A stretch of DNA of 35,361 bases from Candidatus Omnitrophota bacterium (GTDB taxonomy: Bacteria > Omnitrophota > 4484-213). Positions 24,926-33,389 of the stretch are shown here, one piece after another (position 1 is the stretch's first letter; each line of letters begins with the position of its first letter). The notes below the pieces were generated by a model that saw only the letters and a program-made list of their open reading frames with translations, was not told where the DNA came from and ran no database searches. The translations under genes and the position numbers were made by a program. The DNA is taken from NCBI GenBank assembly GCA_021158625.1, contig JAGGUG010000044.1, forward strand, positions 1-35,361, given 5' to 3'.

Positions 24926-27157
24926 ATGAAAAAGAACAAAATAATATATTTATTCTTTCTCGGTCTACTAATTTCTCTTTTAGGAGATTTAAGGTCAGTC
25001 TACGCGCTGGATGAGCAACCTACTCGCCTCGCTGAGTCGGCGCTTGTCTCGGGGCGCTCGCCTCTCGGCGAAGCCGAGGAAAATCAGGGGAAGCGGGTTA
25101 AACAATCCACAAGCGTAAGTGAGGCAATGGCGCATTACAATTTGGCTAAGAAGTATTTTTTATCCGGAGAGTATACAAAAGCCCGCCAGGAATTTGGCTT
25201 AGCCGCCCAATTAGATCAGAGTAAACGCAAGTCCGTTTATCGCCTTTCCCGGATGTATCTAAAGAAAATTGAGGAATTAGAAAAGAAGAGGAAACAGACA
25301 GAGGCGAGAAAGAGATGGGAAAAGATGAGGGCGGAGAAGTTAAGAAAGCAAGCCGAACTCAAAGCCAGGCGCGAAGCAGAAAGGAAAGCCAGACAGGAAG
25401 CCGCGCAGAGGGCTAAGGAAGCCACACAAAAGAGAAGAGCTGAAGTTAGAGCCAGGAAGGAAGAGCTCAAGAACTACTATACCAAAGGCAAAATCCATTA
25501 TCACAAAGGACAATATCAAGAGGCGATTGAGGAATTTAAGAAAGTTTTAAGTTTAGACCCAGAACATAAGGCAGGGAGATATATTGAGCTTTCCTTGAAG
25601 GCGATTGAAAAAAGAAAGCAGAGAAAACTTTTAGCTCAGAAGAAGGCAGAGCAACAAGCCAAGAGACAAGAGGAAGTGAGACCTCCCTCTCAAGAGCGGG
25701 AGGTTAAACCGGGCGAGAAAGAAAGTCTGAAGGAAGAAATAGAGCGACTTAAGCGTCAGATTGAAGAAGAAAATACTCGACTTAGGCTCGAGATAGAGAA
25801 ATTGAGAGAATCCCAGGAAAAGGCAAAGGAAAGGGAGTTGAGGCCAAAGGTTGAGGGGATGTTAGCGAAAAAGGAGGCCTTGGCTCTGGAAGAAGCAAAA
25901 TTAAAGGCATTCGTTGCGGGTCTTCAGAAGCTTGAAGCCAGACAGAGGAGACTTAAGCGGGAGGCCGAAGTTAGGATGAGTTTTAACAAAAAGGAGAGAC
26001 TCAAAGCAAGGGAAAGAAGAATAAGAGAAGAAGAGGCTAAGCTTAAGCTCAAACTCAAGGAAGAAAAGAACGCTCTCAGAGCCCGGCTTGAAGATGAATC
26101 AAAAAGAAAATTGAACTCTCTCCTTGAGGAAAAAGAAATTTTTTTCATTAATCAACTTGAAGAATACAAGCGAATACTCCAGGAGAAAGAAATTCCCTCT
26201 GTGGTTCAATTAAAAGAGAAAAAAAAGAAGATTTGTGCCCAATTGGCAAGTCTCCAGGAAGAGAAAAAGAGGCTTGAAGAGCTAAAACGCTCAAGGGCTG
26301 AACTAAGGAAAAAATTAGAAAGGAAATTCCAGCGACAGATTAAAGAGAAACTCACTCCCGGGCCCTCACTTCGGGTTGAAGTTAAAGAGGAGGATGAAGA
26401 ACTCAAAGCCAATTTGACAGCTGTTAATGAGAAGATAAAAAGGGTAGAGAAGATAAAGAAAGAGATAGAAGAGGAGTTACTGAATGAGGAGAAGAAACAG
26501 CAGAAGCAGAAGGAAAAGGCTCTGAAGGAAGAGAAAGCGCGAATTAAGCGAGAGTTTGAAAGGCAAAAGACTCGATTGGCTCTTGAGTTCCAAAAGGAGT
26601 TAAAGGCAAATTTTCAGACCCGGCTTAAGGCTCTGGAAGCAGACCGTAGGACCAAAATTGAGTCAATCTTAAAAGAGGAAGAAAAAAAAGAGAAGTTGGC
26701 TTCTGAATCAGAAAAGAAGTTACTTCAGGCGATTCTCAGAAAGTTAGGAGAGGTTAAACAACAAAGAGTTCAGGCCCAGGATAGACTTAAGGTCATTGAA
26801 ACTCTACGAAGAGAGCTTGAGGCACAGAGGAAAGCCGAACTCAAAGCCAGGCGCGAAGCAGAAAGGAAAGCCAGACAGGAAGCCGCGCAGAGGGCTAAGG
26901 AAGTAGAAGCCCCACCCATAGAACCCCCGGCCGGGGAATACTTAATAAGCGAGGGCGATACATTAGAGATCTTTGTTTACCTTCCTGACCTTCCAGAAGA
27001 AGTCAGCGTCAACTTGGATGGCGAGATTTCCTATCCTCTAATTGGCACGCTCCAGGCGAAAGGAAAAACCATAGACCAATTAAAGGAAGAAATCAGTGAG
27101 AGATTATCTCAATTTATAAATAATCCCTATGTCTCATTAACGATAAAAGGAAAATAG
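24926..27157 (+). CDS. Exported TPR / long charged coiled-coil protein with C-terminal Poly_export (Wza-like) domain
   Basis: Signal peptide; TPR segments (AMAHYNLAKKYFLSGEYTKARQEFGLAAQLD, KGKIHYHKGQYQEAIEEFKKVLSLDPEH); a long K/E/R-rich helix; C-terminus EYLISEGDTLEIFVYLPDLPEEVSVNLDGEISYPLIGTLQAKGKTIDQLKEEI. Confidence 0.8.
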   Translation: MKKNKIIYLFFLGLLISLLGDLRSVYALDEQPTRLAESALVSGRSPLGEAEENQGKRVKQSTSVSEAMAHYNLAKKYFLSGEYTKARQEFGLAAQLDQSKRKSVYRLSRMYLKKIEELEKKRKQTEARKRWEKMRAEKLRKQAELKARREAERKARQEAAQRAKEATQKRRAEVRARKEELKNYYTKGKIHYHKGQYQEAIEEFKKVLSLDPEHKAGRYIELSLKAIEKRKQRKLLAQKKAEQQAKRQEEVRPPSQEREVKPGEKESLKEEIERLKRQIEEENTRLRLEIEKLRESQEKAKERELRPKVEGMLAKKEALALEEAKLKAFVAGLQKLEARQRRLKREAEVRMSFNKKERLKARERRIREEEAKLKLKLKEEKNALRARLEDESKRKLNSLLEEKEIFFINQLEEYKRILQEKEIPSVVQLKEKKKKICAQLASLQEEKKRLEELKRSRAELRKKLERKFQRQIKEKLTPGPSLRVEVKEEDEELKANLTAVNEKIKRVEKIKKEIEEELLNEEKKQQKQKEKALKEEKARIKREFERQKTRLALEFQKELKANFQTRLKALEADRRTKIESILKEEEKKEKLASESEKKLLQAILRKLGEVKQQRVQAQDRLKVIETLRRELEAQRKAELKARREAERKARQEAAQRAKEVEAPPIEPPAGEYLISEGDTLEIFVYLPDLPEEVSVNLDGEISYPLIGTLQAKGKTIDQLKEEISERLSQFINNPYVSLTIKGK
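25350..25421. repeat. 72-bp direct repeat, copy 1 (second copy 26832-26903)
   Basis: Identical nucleotide text encoding AELKARREAERKARQEAAQRAKE. Confidence 0.92.
26832..26903. repeat. 72-bp direct repeat, copy 2
   Basis: Identical to 25350-25421 by reading. Confidence 0.92.
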
Positions 27158-27214
27158 CGTTATAGCGTAATAAAGTTATAGATTTCAACTCAATAACCCA
27201 ATAACAAAGAAAGA

Positions 27215-27275
27215 CCCTTATTTACCCTTATATTCCCTTATTCACCCTTATTTAGCCTTATTAAAATAAGGGGAG
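27215..27275 (+). repeat. CCCTTAT array with exact 10-nt period, ending in an AATAAGG hairpin
   Basis: CCCTTATTTA-CCCTTATATT-CCCTTATTCA-CCCTTATTTA-GCCTTATTAAAATAAGG. Confidence 0.9.
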
Positions 27276-27303
27276 ACAATAACCCAATAACACAATAACG
27301 AGT

Positions 27304-28521
27304 ATGCCTACTTTCACTTACAAAGCCCGAGATAGCTTTGGTGAACTTATCAGTGGGGCTATAGAAGGTGACAATAAGAAAGCCGTAGCCAAGAGCCTTA
27401 ACAGATTGGGTTATAGTGTTATCCAGATAAGCTTGCAAAAATCACTCCAACCAATCCTCACAGATTTTATCAAGGGTTTTCGTCCCATAAGTAAACAAGA
27501 AATAACCGTCTTTACCAGACAATTGGCTACCCTTAGTCGTTCGGGGATGGCTATATCCCCGGCTCTTTCCATAGCGTGTGAGCAGACCACCAATCCTAAA
27601 TTTCGCCTTATCTTAGGGGATGTGGTTAATCATGTCCAGGGGGGTATGAGCCTCTCAGAAGCCCTCTCAAAATATCCTGAGGTTTTCTCGGATCTGTTTG
27701 TAAATATGGTCAAAGTGGGGGAGACAGGTGGGATTTTAGATAAGGTCCTGGATAGACTGGTTACCTTAAGCACTCAGGAACTCGAAAGGAACACGCGCAT
27801 AAGATCAGCATTAATCTATCCTATAGTTCTGGTAGCTGTTGCCTTCTTGGTAGTAAATTTTCTTCTAATAGGAGTTCTTCCGAAGTTTGTTGCTGTATTT
27901 AGGGCATCTCAGGCGAGATTACCGCTGCCCACCCAGCTTATTCTGAGTTTTAGTTGGATTTTGAGGCATCTGTGGTTACCTCTATTGATTGGTGTGGGGT
28001 GCCTCGCAGTTTGGTTTAAGAGGTACATAAAACAACCTGCAGGAAGATACAGGTTTGATTCGAAGGTTTTAAAACTACCCCTGTTTGGTAAACTTTATAC
28101 TAAAATAATGATATCCCGTTTTACAGGTGTCCTCTCAGCGCTCATCGCCTCAGGAGTTCCCCTGCTTCAAGCCCTGGGCGTTGTGGAGAAGACCATTACC
28201 AATATGGTCATCCGCCGCATAGTTCAGAATATACGCACCTCCATCACTGAAGGACAATCTCTGGCCGGAGCATTTAAGACCAGTGGTTTCTTCCCGCCTA
28301 TGGTTGTCCAGATGATATCGGTAGGAGAAAAGACGGGCAAGCTCGATGAAATGCTTCGGGATATTTCTTCTTTTTATGACCCGGAGATAGAATACACGAT
28401 TAGAAATCTAACTACCCTCTTAGAACCATTTATGTTGTTAGCAATGGGGGCTATGGTTGCCTTCATCGCTTTGTCGGTGTTATTACCGATATTCAACTTG
28501 ATTAAAGTGTTCCGGGGATGA
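27304..28521 (+). CDS. pilC: PilC/GspF-type inner-membrane platform protein
   Basis: MPTFTYKARDSFGELISGAIEGDN, FTRQLATLSRSGMAISPALSIACEQ, VKVGETGGILDKVLDRL, MISVGEKTGKLDEMLRDISSFYDPEIEYTIRNLTTLLEP. Confidence 0.95.
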   Translation: MPTFTYKARDSFGELISGAIEGDNKKAVAKSLNRLGYSVIQISLQKSLQPILTDFIKGFRPISKQEITVFTRQLATLSRSGMAISPALSIACEQTTNPKFRLILGDVVNHVQGGMSLSEALSKYPEVFSDLFVNMVKVGETGGILDKVLDRLVTLSTQELERNTRIRSALIYPIVLVAVAFLVVNFLLIGVLPKFVAVFRASQARLPLPTQLILSFSWILRHLWLPLLIGVGCLAVWFKRYIKQPAGRYRFDSKVLKLPLFGKLYTKIMISRFTGVLSALIASGVPLLQALGVVEKTITNMVIRRIVQNIRTSITEGQSLAGAFKTSGFFPPMVVQMISVGEKTGKLDEMLRDISSFYDPEIEYTIRNLTTLLEPFMLLAMGAMVAFIALSVLLPIFNLIKVFRG

Positions 28522-28523
28522 GT

Positions 28524-28806
28524 ATAACCCTTATTTTCCGGGGATGAGTATGACCCCTATTTACCCTTATAGTCCCTTATTCTTTATTGAGGAAAACCCT
28601 TATTTAATAGAAGTCCCTTATTAAGAGAAAACCCTTATTTACCCTTATTTAATAAGAATCCCTTATTAAGAGAAAACCCTTATTTACCCTTATAGTCCCT
28701 TATTGAGGGAAGACCCTTATTTACCCTTATTTAATAGAAGTCCCTTAATTCGTCCTTATTGAAAATGAAAGAAAGACTTTATTCGCCCTTATTCACCCTT
28801 ACGCCA
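28524..28806 (+). repeat. CCCTTAT array (10/17/18-nt units) upstream of the first prepilin gene
   Basis: About 14 CCCTTAT units counted by eye, all on the + strand. Confidence 0.9.
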
Positions 28807-28808
28807 CT

Positions 28809-29264
28809 ATGAACGCAATAATGAAGAAAGGTTTTACTTTACTCGAGCTTCTAATCGTAATAAGTATAATCGCTATCCTCGCAGCTACGATGATTCCCAA
28901 CTTTATCGGCTTCGATGCAGAAGCAAAACTTGCTGCTACTCAAAGCAACCTTAATACCCTCCGCACTCGCATTGTTCTCTTTAGAACTAAAGAGGGACAT
29001 TATCCCGAAACTCTGGAAGAACTATTAGAGACCACCTATAGCGATATGGGAATAGAACGGCCATATCTGGATAGTATACCTGTGGAGTTCATCTCTTCAA
29101 AGCAGGGAAATGCTGATGTTGAGAACCAGACTTCCGAGGACCCCCTACCCGGAGACGGCGGCTGGGTCTATTTTGTAGACAAAGCAAAAGTAGTTATAGA
29201 CTGGGATATGCCCCTCGATTCAAAATGGGGAAAGTACGAGGGGGAGGTGCCATCGGAATGGTAG
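28809..29264 (+). CDS. Type IV prepilin (major pilin/GspG-like)
   Basis: MNAIMKKGFTLLELLIVISIIAILAATMIPNF, class III signal with G|F cleavage site and E5. Confidence 0.92.
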   Translation: MNAIMKKGFTLLELLIVISIIAILAATMIPNFIGFDAEAKLAATQSNLNTLRTRIVLFRTKEGHYPETLEELLETTYSDMGIERPYLDSIPVEFISSKQGNADVENQTSEDPLPGDGGWVYFVDKAKVVIDWDMPLDSKWGKYEGEVPSEW

Positions 29265-29287
29265 TTCGTTATTGTTATAAACGAAGA

Positions 29288-29337
29288 ACCCTTATTTACC
29301 CTTATTTTCCCTTATCTTCCCTTATTAAAACTAAGGG
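29288..29337 (+). repeat. CCCTTAT array with terminal hairpin
   Basis: CCCTTATTTA-CCCTTATTTT-CCCTTATCTT-CCCTTATTAAAACTAAGGGG. Confidence 0.85.
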
Positions 29338-29355
29338 GAGACAATAAATGACGCA

Positions 29356-29712
29356 ATGAACACAATAACAAACAAGGGGGTTGTGCTGTTAAGCGTTGTA
29401 ATTATTCTGCTGACCATAACCTTAATCGGTGGAAGCCTTGCCGCCTTTTTATCATCGGTTAATATCTCAACGTGCAATATAGCCGACCAAACAAAGGCGC
29501 TATACCTGGCTGAAGCAGGCATTGCTCATGCGATTCATAATCTCCGCACCGAGGCAGGAGAGGGTGGCATCCTGGATAAGACGATTGGACCCATTACTCT
29601 TGGAGAAGGAACCTATCAGGTTTCAGTGGATTTTGCCCAATCGCTGATAACCTCAACCGGGGAGGTGCGCGGAACAAGGCGAACACTCCAGTTTCAGTAT
29701 AAACCCCTATAG
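29356..29712 (+). CDS. Prepilin-like protein, PilX/GspK-like N-terminus
   Basis: MNTITNKGVVLLSVVIILLTITLIGGSLAAFLSS...LYLAEAGIAHAIHNLR (AEAG motif). Confidence 0.75.
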   Translation: MNTITNKGVVLLSVVIILLTITLIGGSLAAFLSSVNISTCNIADQTKALYLAEAGIAHAIHNLRTEAGEGGILDKTIGPITLGEGTYQVSVDFAQSLITSTGEVRGTRRTLQFQYKPL

Positions 29713-29745
29713 CGTTATAGGGTATAGTGTTATAGACGAAGACCT

Positions 29746-29956
29746 TTATTTTCCCTTATTTACCCTTATTTAATAGAAGTCCCTTATTAAGAGAAAACCC
29801 TTATTTAATAAGAATCCCTTATTGAGGAAAACCCTTATTTACCCTTATAGTCCCTTATTGAGGAAAACCCTTATTTACCCTTATTTGATAGAAGTCCCTT
29901 AATTCGTCCTTATTGAAAATGAAAGAAAGACTTTATTCGCCCTTATTCACCCTTAC
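29746..29956 (+). repeat. CCCTTAT array upstream of the third prepilin
   Basis: About 11 units; the 3' part is a near-copy of 28673-28820. Confidence 0.9.
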
Positions 29957-29962
29957 GCCACT

Positions 29963-30379
29963 ATGAACGCAATAACAAATAAAGGTTTTACCTACATCGA
30001 GCTTCTAATAACCCTGGTGATAATGGCGGTTTTGTTTGTCCCGATGATGCAAGTATTTTCCCATTTCCTCCATTCCACCGTGGTATCCCAGGATTTCATA
30101 ACCGCAACAAATTTAGCCAGATGGGAGATGGAGCGGGTCAAAAATCTGAATATGACCAAAGCCCAACTTAGAGAAGCGGGCGATAGCATATATCCGTCGG
30201 GTGAACCGCTTGAGATGAATAATGCAAAGTGGCGGATAAGCAGAAAGGTATTCAAAGAGACTGATCCTCTGGAGGTTCGTGTTTCTGTCTTCCATGACGG
30301 TGAACCCGACAGGCCCCTCGTGACCCTGGTGACGCTAATTGAGGATACGATTTGGGAGGAAATTCGCCCATTGGAATAA
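29963..30379 (+). CDS. Prepilin-like protein (PilV/GspI-like)
   Basis: MNAITNKGFTYIELLITLVIMAVLFVPMMQVFSHFL. Confidence 0.82.
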   Translation: MNAITNKGFTYIELLITLVIMAVLFVPMMQVFSHFLHSTVVSQDFITATNLARWEMERVKNLNMTKAQLREAGDSIYPSGEPLEMNNAKWRISRKVFKETDPLEVRVSVFHDGEPDRPLVTLVTLIEDTIWEEIRPLE

Positions 30380-30382
30380 AGA

Positions 30383-30520
30383 TGTTCCCTTATTCACCCT
30401 TATCAAGGAAGATCCTTATTTTCCCTTATCAAGGAAACTCCCTTATCAAAGGAAGTCCCTTATCAAAGGAAGCCCCTTATTTTCCCTTATCAAGGGACCC
30501 TTATTCACCCTTATCAAACC
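30383..30520 (+). repeat. CCCTTAT / CCCTTATCAAAGGAAG array
   Basis: About 9 units on 10- and 17-nt spacing. Confidence 0.9.
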
Positions 30521-30531
30521 AAGAGGCAGAA

Positions 30532-31746
30532 ATGGTCTATCAACCCAAAGACCCCTTAGGTTTTACCCTAATTGAGCTACTGATTGCTATCGCCATATCG
30601 GTAGTAATTAGCGCGGCGATATACTTCAGTCTGAGTAGTGCCCTGGAGAGCTGGGGATATTCCCGGGACCATCTTGCTCTTCAGAAGGTTATTTCAGAGG
30701 TTATGGACGAAGTTGCGGACGGGACCTTCAGAGCATATGGACTAAAAGACAGTTTAGAAATACTATCAGCGAGCGGGACAAAGATAGAGTTTGTCCCCCC
30801 CTGGACCGACGATACCCATATGTTTATCTCTGGTGACCTAATTTATACCTTGAACCGTCGACCCAAGCCCGGGTCGGCAGTGCCAGTTGGAGAGGTTAAA
30901 TTCCCCGGCTCAGATGAGTATCGAACCATACCCGTAACTCTTGTTGAAACAGAATTTATAAAAGAACCTCAGGTTAAGATTGGCTTGGTGCCGCCTGAAG
31001 GGAGCCAACTTCGCTTTACCTACCATCCTGACCCCAAAACAAACCCCGATACAATAAAGACTATCTGGTGGGACCCGGAGGAGCAACAACTCTATTCAGA
31101 GGATATAGATGGGATAGAGAATATCTCTAGGAACCCTCTTGGAGTAAAGCTCACCGATTTTCGCCTGCGATACTACGATAACGCAAATAACCCGGTAGGC
31201 GACCAGGGCGGGCTCGACCAGAATACTCTGCTGACGGTCACCGGAATCGAGGTATGGATGAAGGCTGAACTTGGCCAATATTCACAAGAATTAGTGAGTT
31301 TCGTAAACCTGCGCAATTCACCAATGCGTAAAGGTTTCCTGACTTTAAGAGAAGGCACTAAATTTCCCATTCCTGACAGCCACAACATCCACACCCTTTT
31401 ATTGACCAACTTTTCGGGTGTAGGGAATCTGGACGAACTTCAGCTTGAAGCCACTCCATCCACAGGAAAGAGCTGGGGGGTAACTATAAAGTTTTCAAAA
31501 ACGGGTTCAGCTAAAGCCATAATAGAGACTCTTATTATAGAATATCCACCTGGCCATTCCATCTATACTGAACACCCTCGCTCAAGCGTTGAGCTGGGAT
31601 TGGATCTGCTTACCCTGGGTGCCAATGGCCTCTATGACTACGATGACGACCCGGACATCGAGGACTTTGTCCTGCTGAAGGATGAGGTGGTATTAGAGGT
31701 GAAGAGGATGGATATCGAAGGTGCCGGGCTTTTCGTTAGACCATGA
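30532..31746 (+). CDS. Prepilin-like protein (PilW/GspJ-like)
   Basis: MVYQPKDPLG|FTLIELLIAIAISVVISAAIYFSLSS. The ATG at 30532 is favoured; the longer ORF from 30352 translates the array. Confidence 0.85.
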   Translation: MVYQPKDPLGFTLIELLIAIAISVVISAAIYFSLSSALESWGYSRDHLALQKVISEVMDEVADGTFRAYGLKDSLEILSASGTKIEFVPPWTDDTHMFISGDLIYTLNRRPKPGSAVPVGEVKFPGSDEYRTIPVTLVETEFIKEPQVKIGLVPPEGSQLRFTYHPDPKTNPDTIKTIWWDPEEQQLYSEDIDGIENISRNPLGVKLTDFRLRYYDNANNPVGDQGGLDQNTLLTVTGIEVWMKAELGQYSQELVSFVNLRNSPMRKGFLTLREGTKFPIPDSHNIHTLLLTNFSGVGNLDELQLEATPSTGKSWGVTIKFSKTGSAKAIIETLIIEYPPGHSIYTEHPRSSVELGLDLLTLGANGLYDYDDDPDIEDFVLLKDEVVLEVKRMDIEGAGLFVRP

Positions 31747-31750
31747 AAAG

Positions 31751-32045
31751 ACCCTTATTGAAGGAAGACCCTTATCAAAGGAAGTCTCTTATCAAGGGAA
31801 GCCCCTTATTTCCCCTTATCTCCCTTATTCACCCTTATCAAGGAAACTCCCTTATCAAGGGAAGACCCTTATCAAGGAAAAACCCTTATCTTCCCTTATT
31901 TTCCCTTATTCACCCTTATCCAAGAAAGTCCCTTATCAAAGGAAGACCCTTATCTTCCCTTATTTTCCCTTATCAAGAGACCCTTATCAAAGGAGGACCC
32001 TTATTTTCCCTTATCAAGAGACCCTTATTCACCCTTATCAAACCA
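31751..32045 (+). repeat. Long CCCTTAT / CCCTTATCAAGGGAAG array
   Basis: More than 20 units counted by eye, directional, 10- and 17-nt spacing. Confidence 0.92.
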
Positions 32046-32055
32046 AGAGGCAGAA

Positions 32056-32610
32056 ATGGTCTATCAACCCAAAGACCCCTTAGGTTATAAGAAGCTCCTG
32101 ACCTGGAAACAGGCCGGCGAGATTTATCACAAGACAAAAGATTTTACCAAGAAATACCTCAATAGAACAACAGATAGAAGATTAATTGCTCATATGGATG
32201 ATTCCGCCCGGTCAGTTCAACGTAATATAGAAGAGGGTTATAAAAGGGCAACGACAAAGGAGTATGTTGAATTTCTTGGTTTCTCCCGCGCCTCTTTGGA
32301 AGAATTGAAGGGGGATGTTGAGGAGTTGAAAAGGGAATGGAAAGAAGGGGTAAGATGGGTCGATAAAGGGAAAATAGAGGAGTTGTTGGACCTTATTTAT
32401 GGCGAAGATTGTATGATGGGCAGGCAGATTGCATCTCTGGAGAGGAAGATGGTAGAGGAGAAGACTCTGCCGCAGAAAGAGATGATAATGAGAAGTTGGA
32501 AATTGGATAAATTGAGAGAGAAAAAGTTCTGGAGGTCTATTAAAGATAAATTTGGGCTTGAGAAGGATGAAAAAGGGAGGATAAGAAAGAATGATGATGA
32601 GAAAGAATAA
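32056..32610 (+). CDS. Four-helix-bundle protein (23S rRNA IVS-encoded family) with a pilin-derived N-terminus
   Basis: LLTWKQAGEIYHKTKDFTKKY...DDSARSVQRNIEEGYKRATTKEYVEFLGFSRASLEELKGDVEEL is typical of this family; preceded by MVYQPKDPLG. Confidence 0.82.
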   Translation: MVYQPKDPLGYKKLLTWKQAGEIYHKTKDFTKKYLNRTTDRRLIAHMDDSARSVQRNIEEGYKRATTKEYVEFLGFSRASLEELKGDVEELKREWKEGVRWVDKGKIEELLDLIYGEDCMMGRQIASLERKMVEEKTLPQKEMIMRSWKLDKLREKKFWRSIKDKFGLEKDEKGRIRKNDDEKE

Positions 32611-32619
32611 GGAACAGAT

Positions 32620-32820
32620 TTCCCCTTATTTACCCTTATTAAGGAAACTCCCTTATCAAAGGAAGTCTCTTATCAAGGGAAGACCCTTATCAAGGAAAAA
32701 ACCCTTATCTTCCCTTATTTTCCCTTATTCACCCTTATCAAAGGAAGTCCCTTATCAAGGGAAGCCCCTTATTTTCCCTTATCTTCCCTTATCAAGAGAC
32801 CCTTATTCACCCTTATCAAA
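32620..32820 (+). repeat. CCCTTAT array upstream of the exported protein gene
   Basis: About 14 units. Confidence 0.9.
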
Positions 32821-32833
32821 CCAAGAGGCAGAA

Positions 32834-33343
32834 ATGGTCTATCAACCCAAAAACGCAATAACTCCCGCCTGCCGGACGGGCAGGCAAAAACGCAATAACC
32901 CAATAACAAATAAGTGGCTATCAGTATTATTATTAGTGGTCTTCAGTGTCCTTTTCGCTACGGTTGCCTGTGCTGACGAAAAGGTATGGAGTGCTGGCGG
33001 AGATGAAACGACCTGGAGCGACGACGACAACTGGTTTCCGGCCGTTGAACCCAACAGTGAAGACGATGTCACCATAGATATGGAGGATGCCTCTGTTACT
33101 TGCACCGAGACCTTTAAAGCAAAGTCTATCGTTGTGGGTGGCAGAACGAGTTCGACCCTTACCAGCAACAACTTTGTCTACGGAACAGTAACGCCCGATT
33201 CGGCATCTGATGTGGCATTAGACAATAAAAAGGGCGGCACGATTATCCTGAAGGGTGCTGGAACGCTCACCCTGGGAGGTCAATATAGGAGTTCAGAAGA
33301 ATCTCTCATCTCCGAGCCGAGCTTTATGTTCTGGGTAAAGTAG
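32834..33343 (+). CDS. Small exported protein, probably beta-rich surface protein
   Basis: MVYQPKNAIT...NKWLSVLLLVVFSVLFATVACA|DEKVWSAGGDETTWSDDDNWFPAVEPNSEDDVTID; signal-peptide-like segment. Confidence 0.6.
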   Translation: MVYQPKNAITPACRTGRQKRNNPITNKWLSVLLLVVFSVLFATVACADEKVWSAGGDETTWSDDDNWFPAVEPNSEDDVTIDMEDASVTCTETFKAKSIVVGGRTSSTLTSNNFVYGTVTPDSASDVALDNKKGGTIILKGAGTLTLGGQYRSSEESLISEPSFMFWVK

Positions 33344-33385
33344 AAGCGGATCTCCGCGGATAGCGACGCAGAAAGACGCGGATAG
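33342..33385. repeat. Left flank repeat of the GxxExxY gene
   Basis: AGAAGCGGATCTCCGCGGATAGCGACGCAGAAAGACGCGGATAG, inverted relative to 33787-33819. Confidence 0.7.
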
Positions 33386-33389
33386 AATA

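Noticed and set aside
25237-26412. Minus-strand Ser-rich ORFs opposite the coiled-coil gene (25237, 25924, 26206)
   Set aside because: Low-complexity shadows of a Lys/Glu-rich plus-strand coding sequence; no start-site signal or domain.
31721-32090. Overlapping ORFs 31721-32083 and 31743-32090 (and 30339-30575) rich in SLIKGxP and PYSPLS
   Set aside because: They are translations of the CCCTTAT array in different frames; the array contains few stop codons, so open frames are expected.
27215-32820. CCCTTAT arrays as CRISPR
   Set aside because: The repeated unit is 7 nt with 3-11 nt spacers that are themselves repeated; no cas genes in the window.
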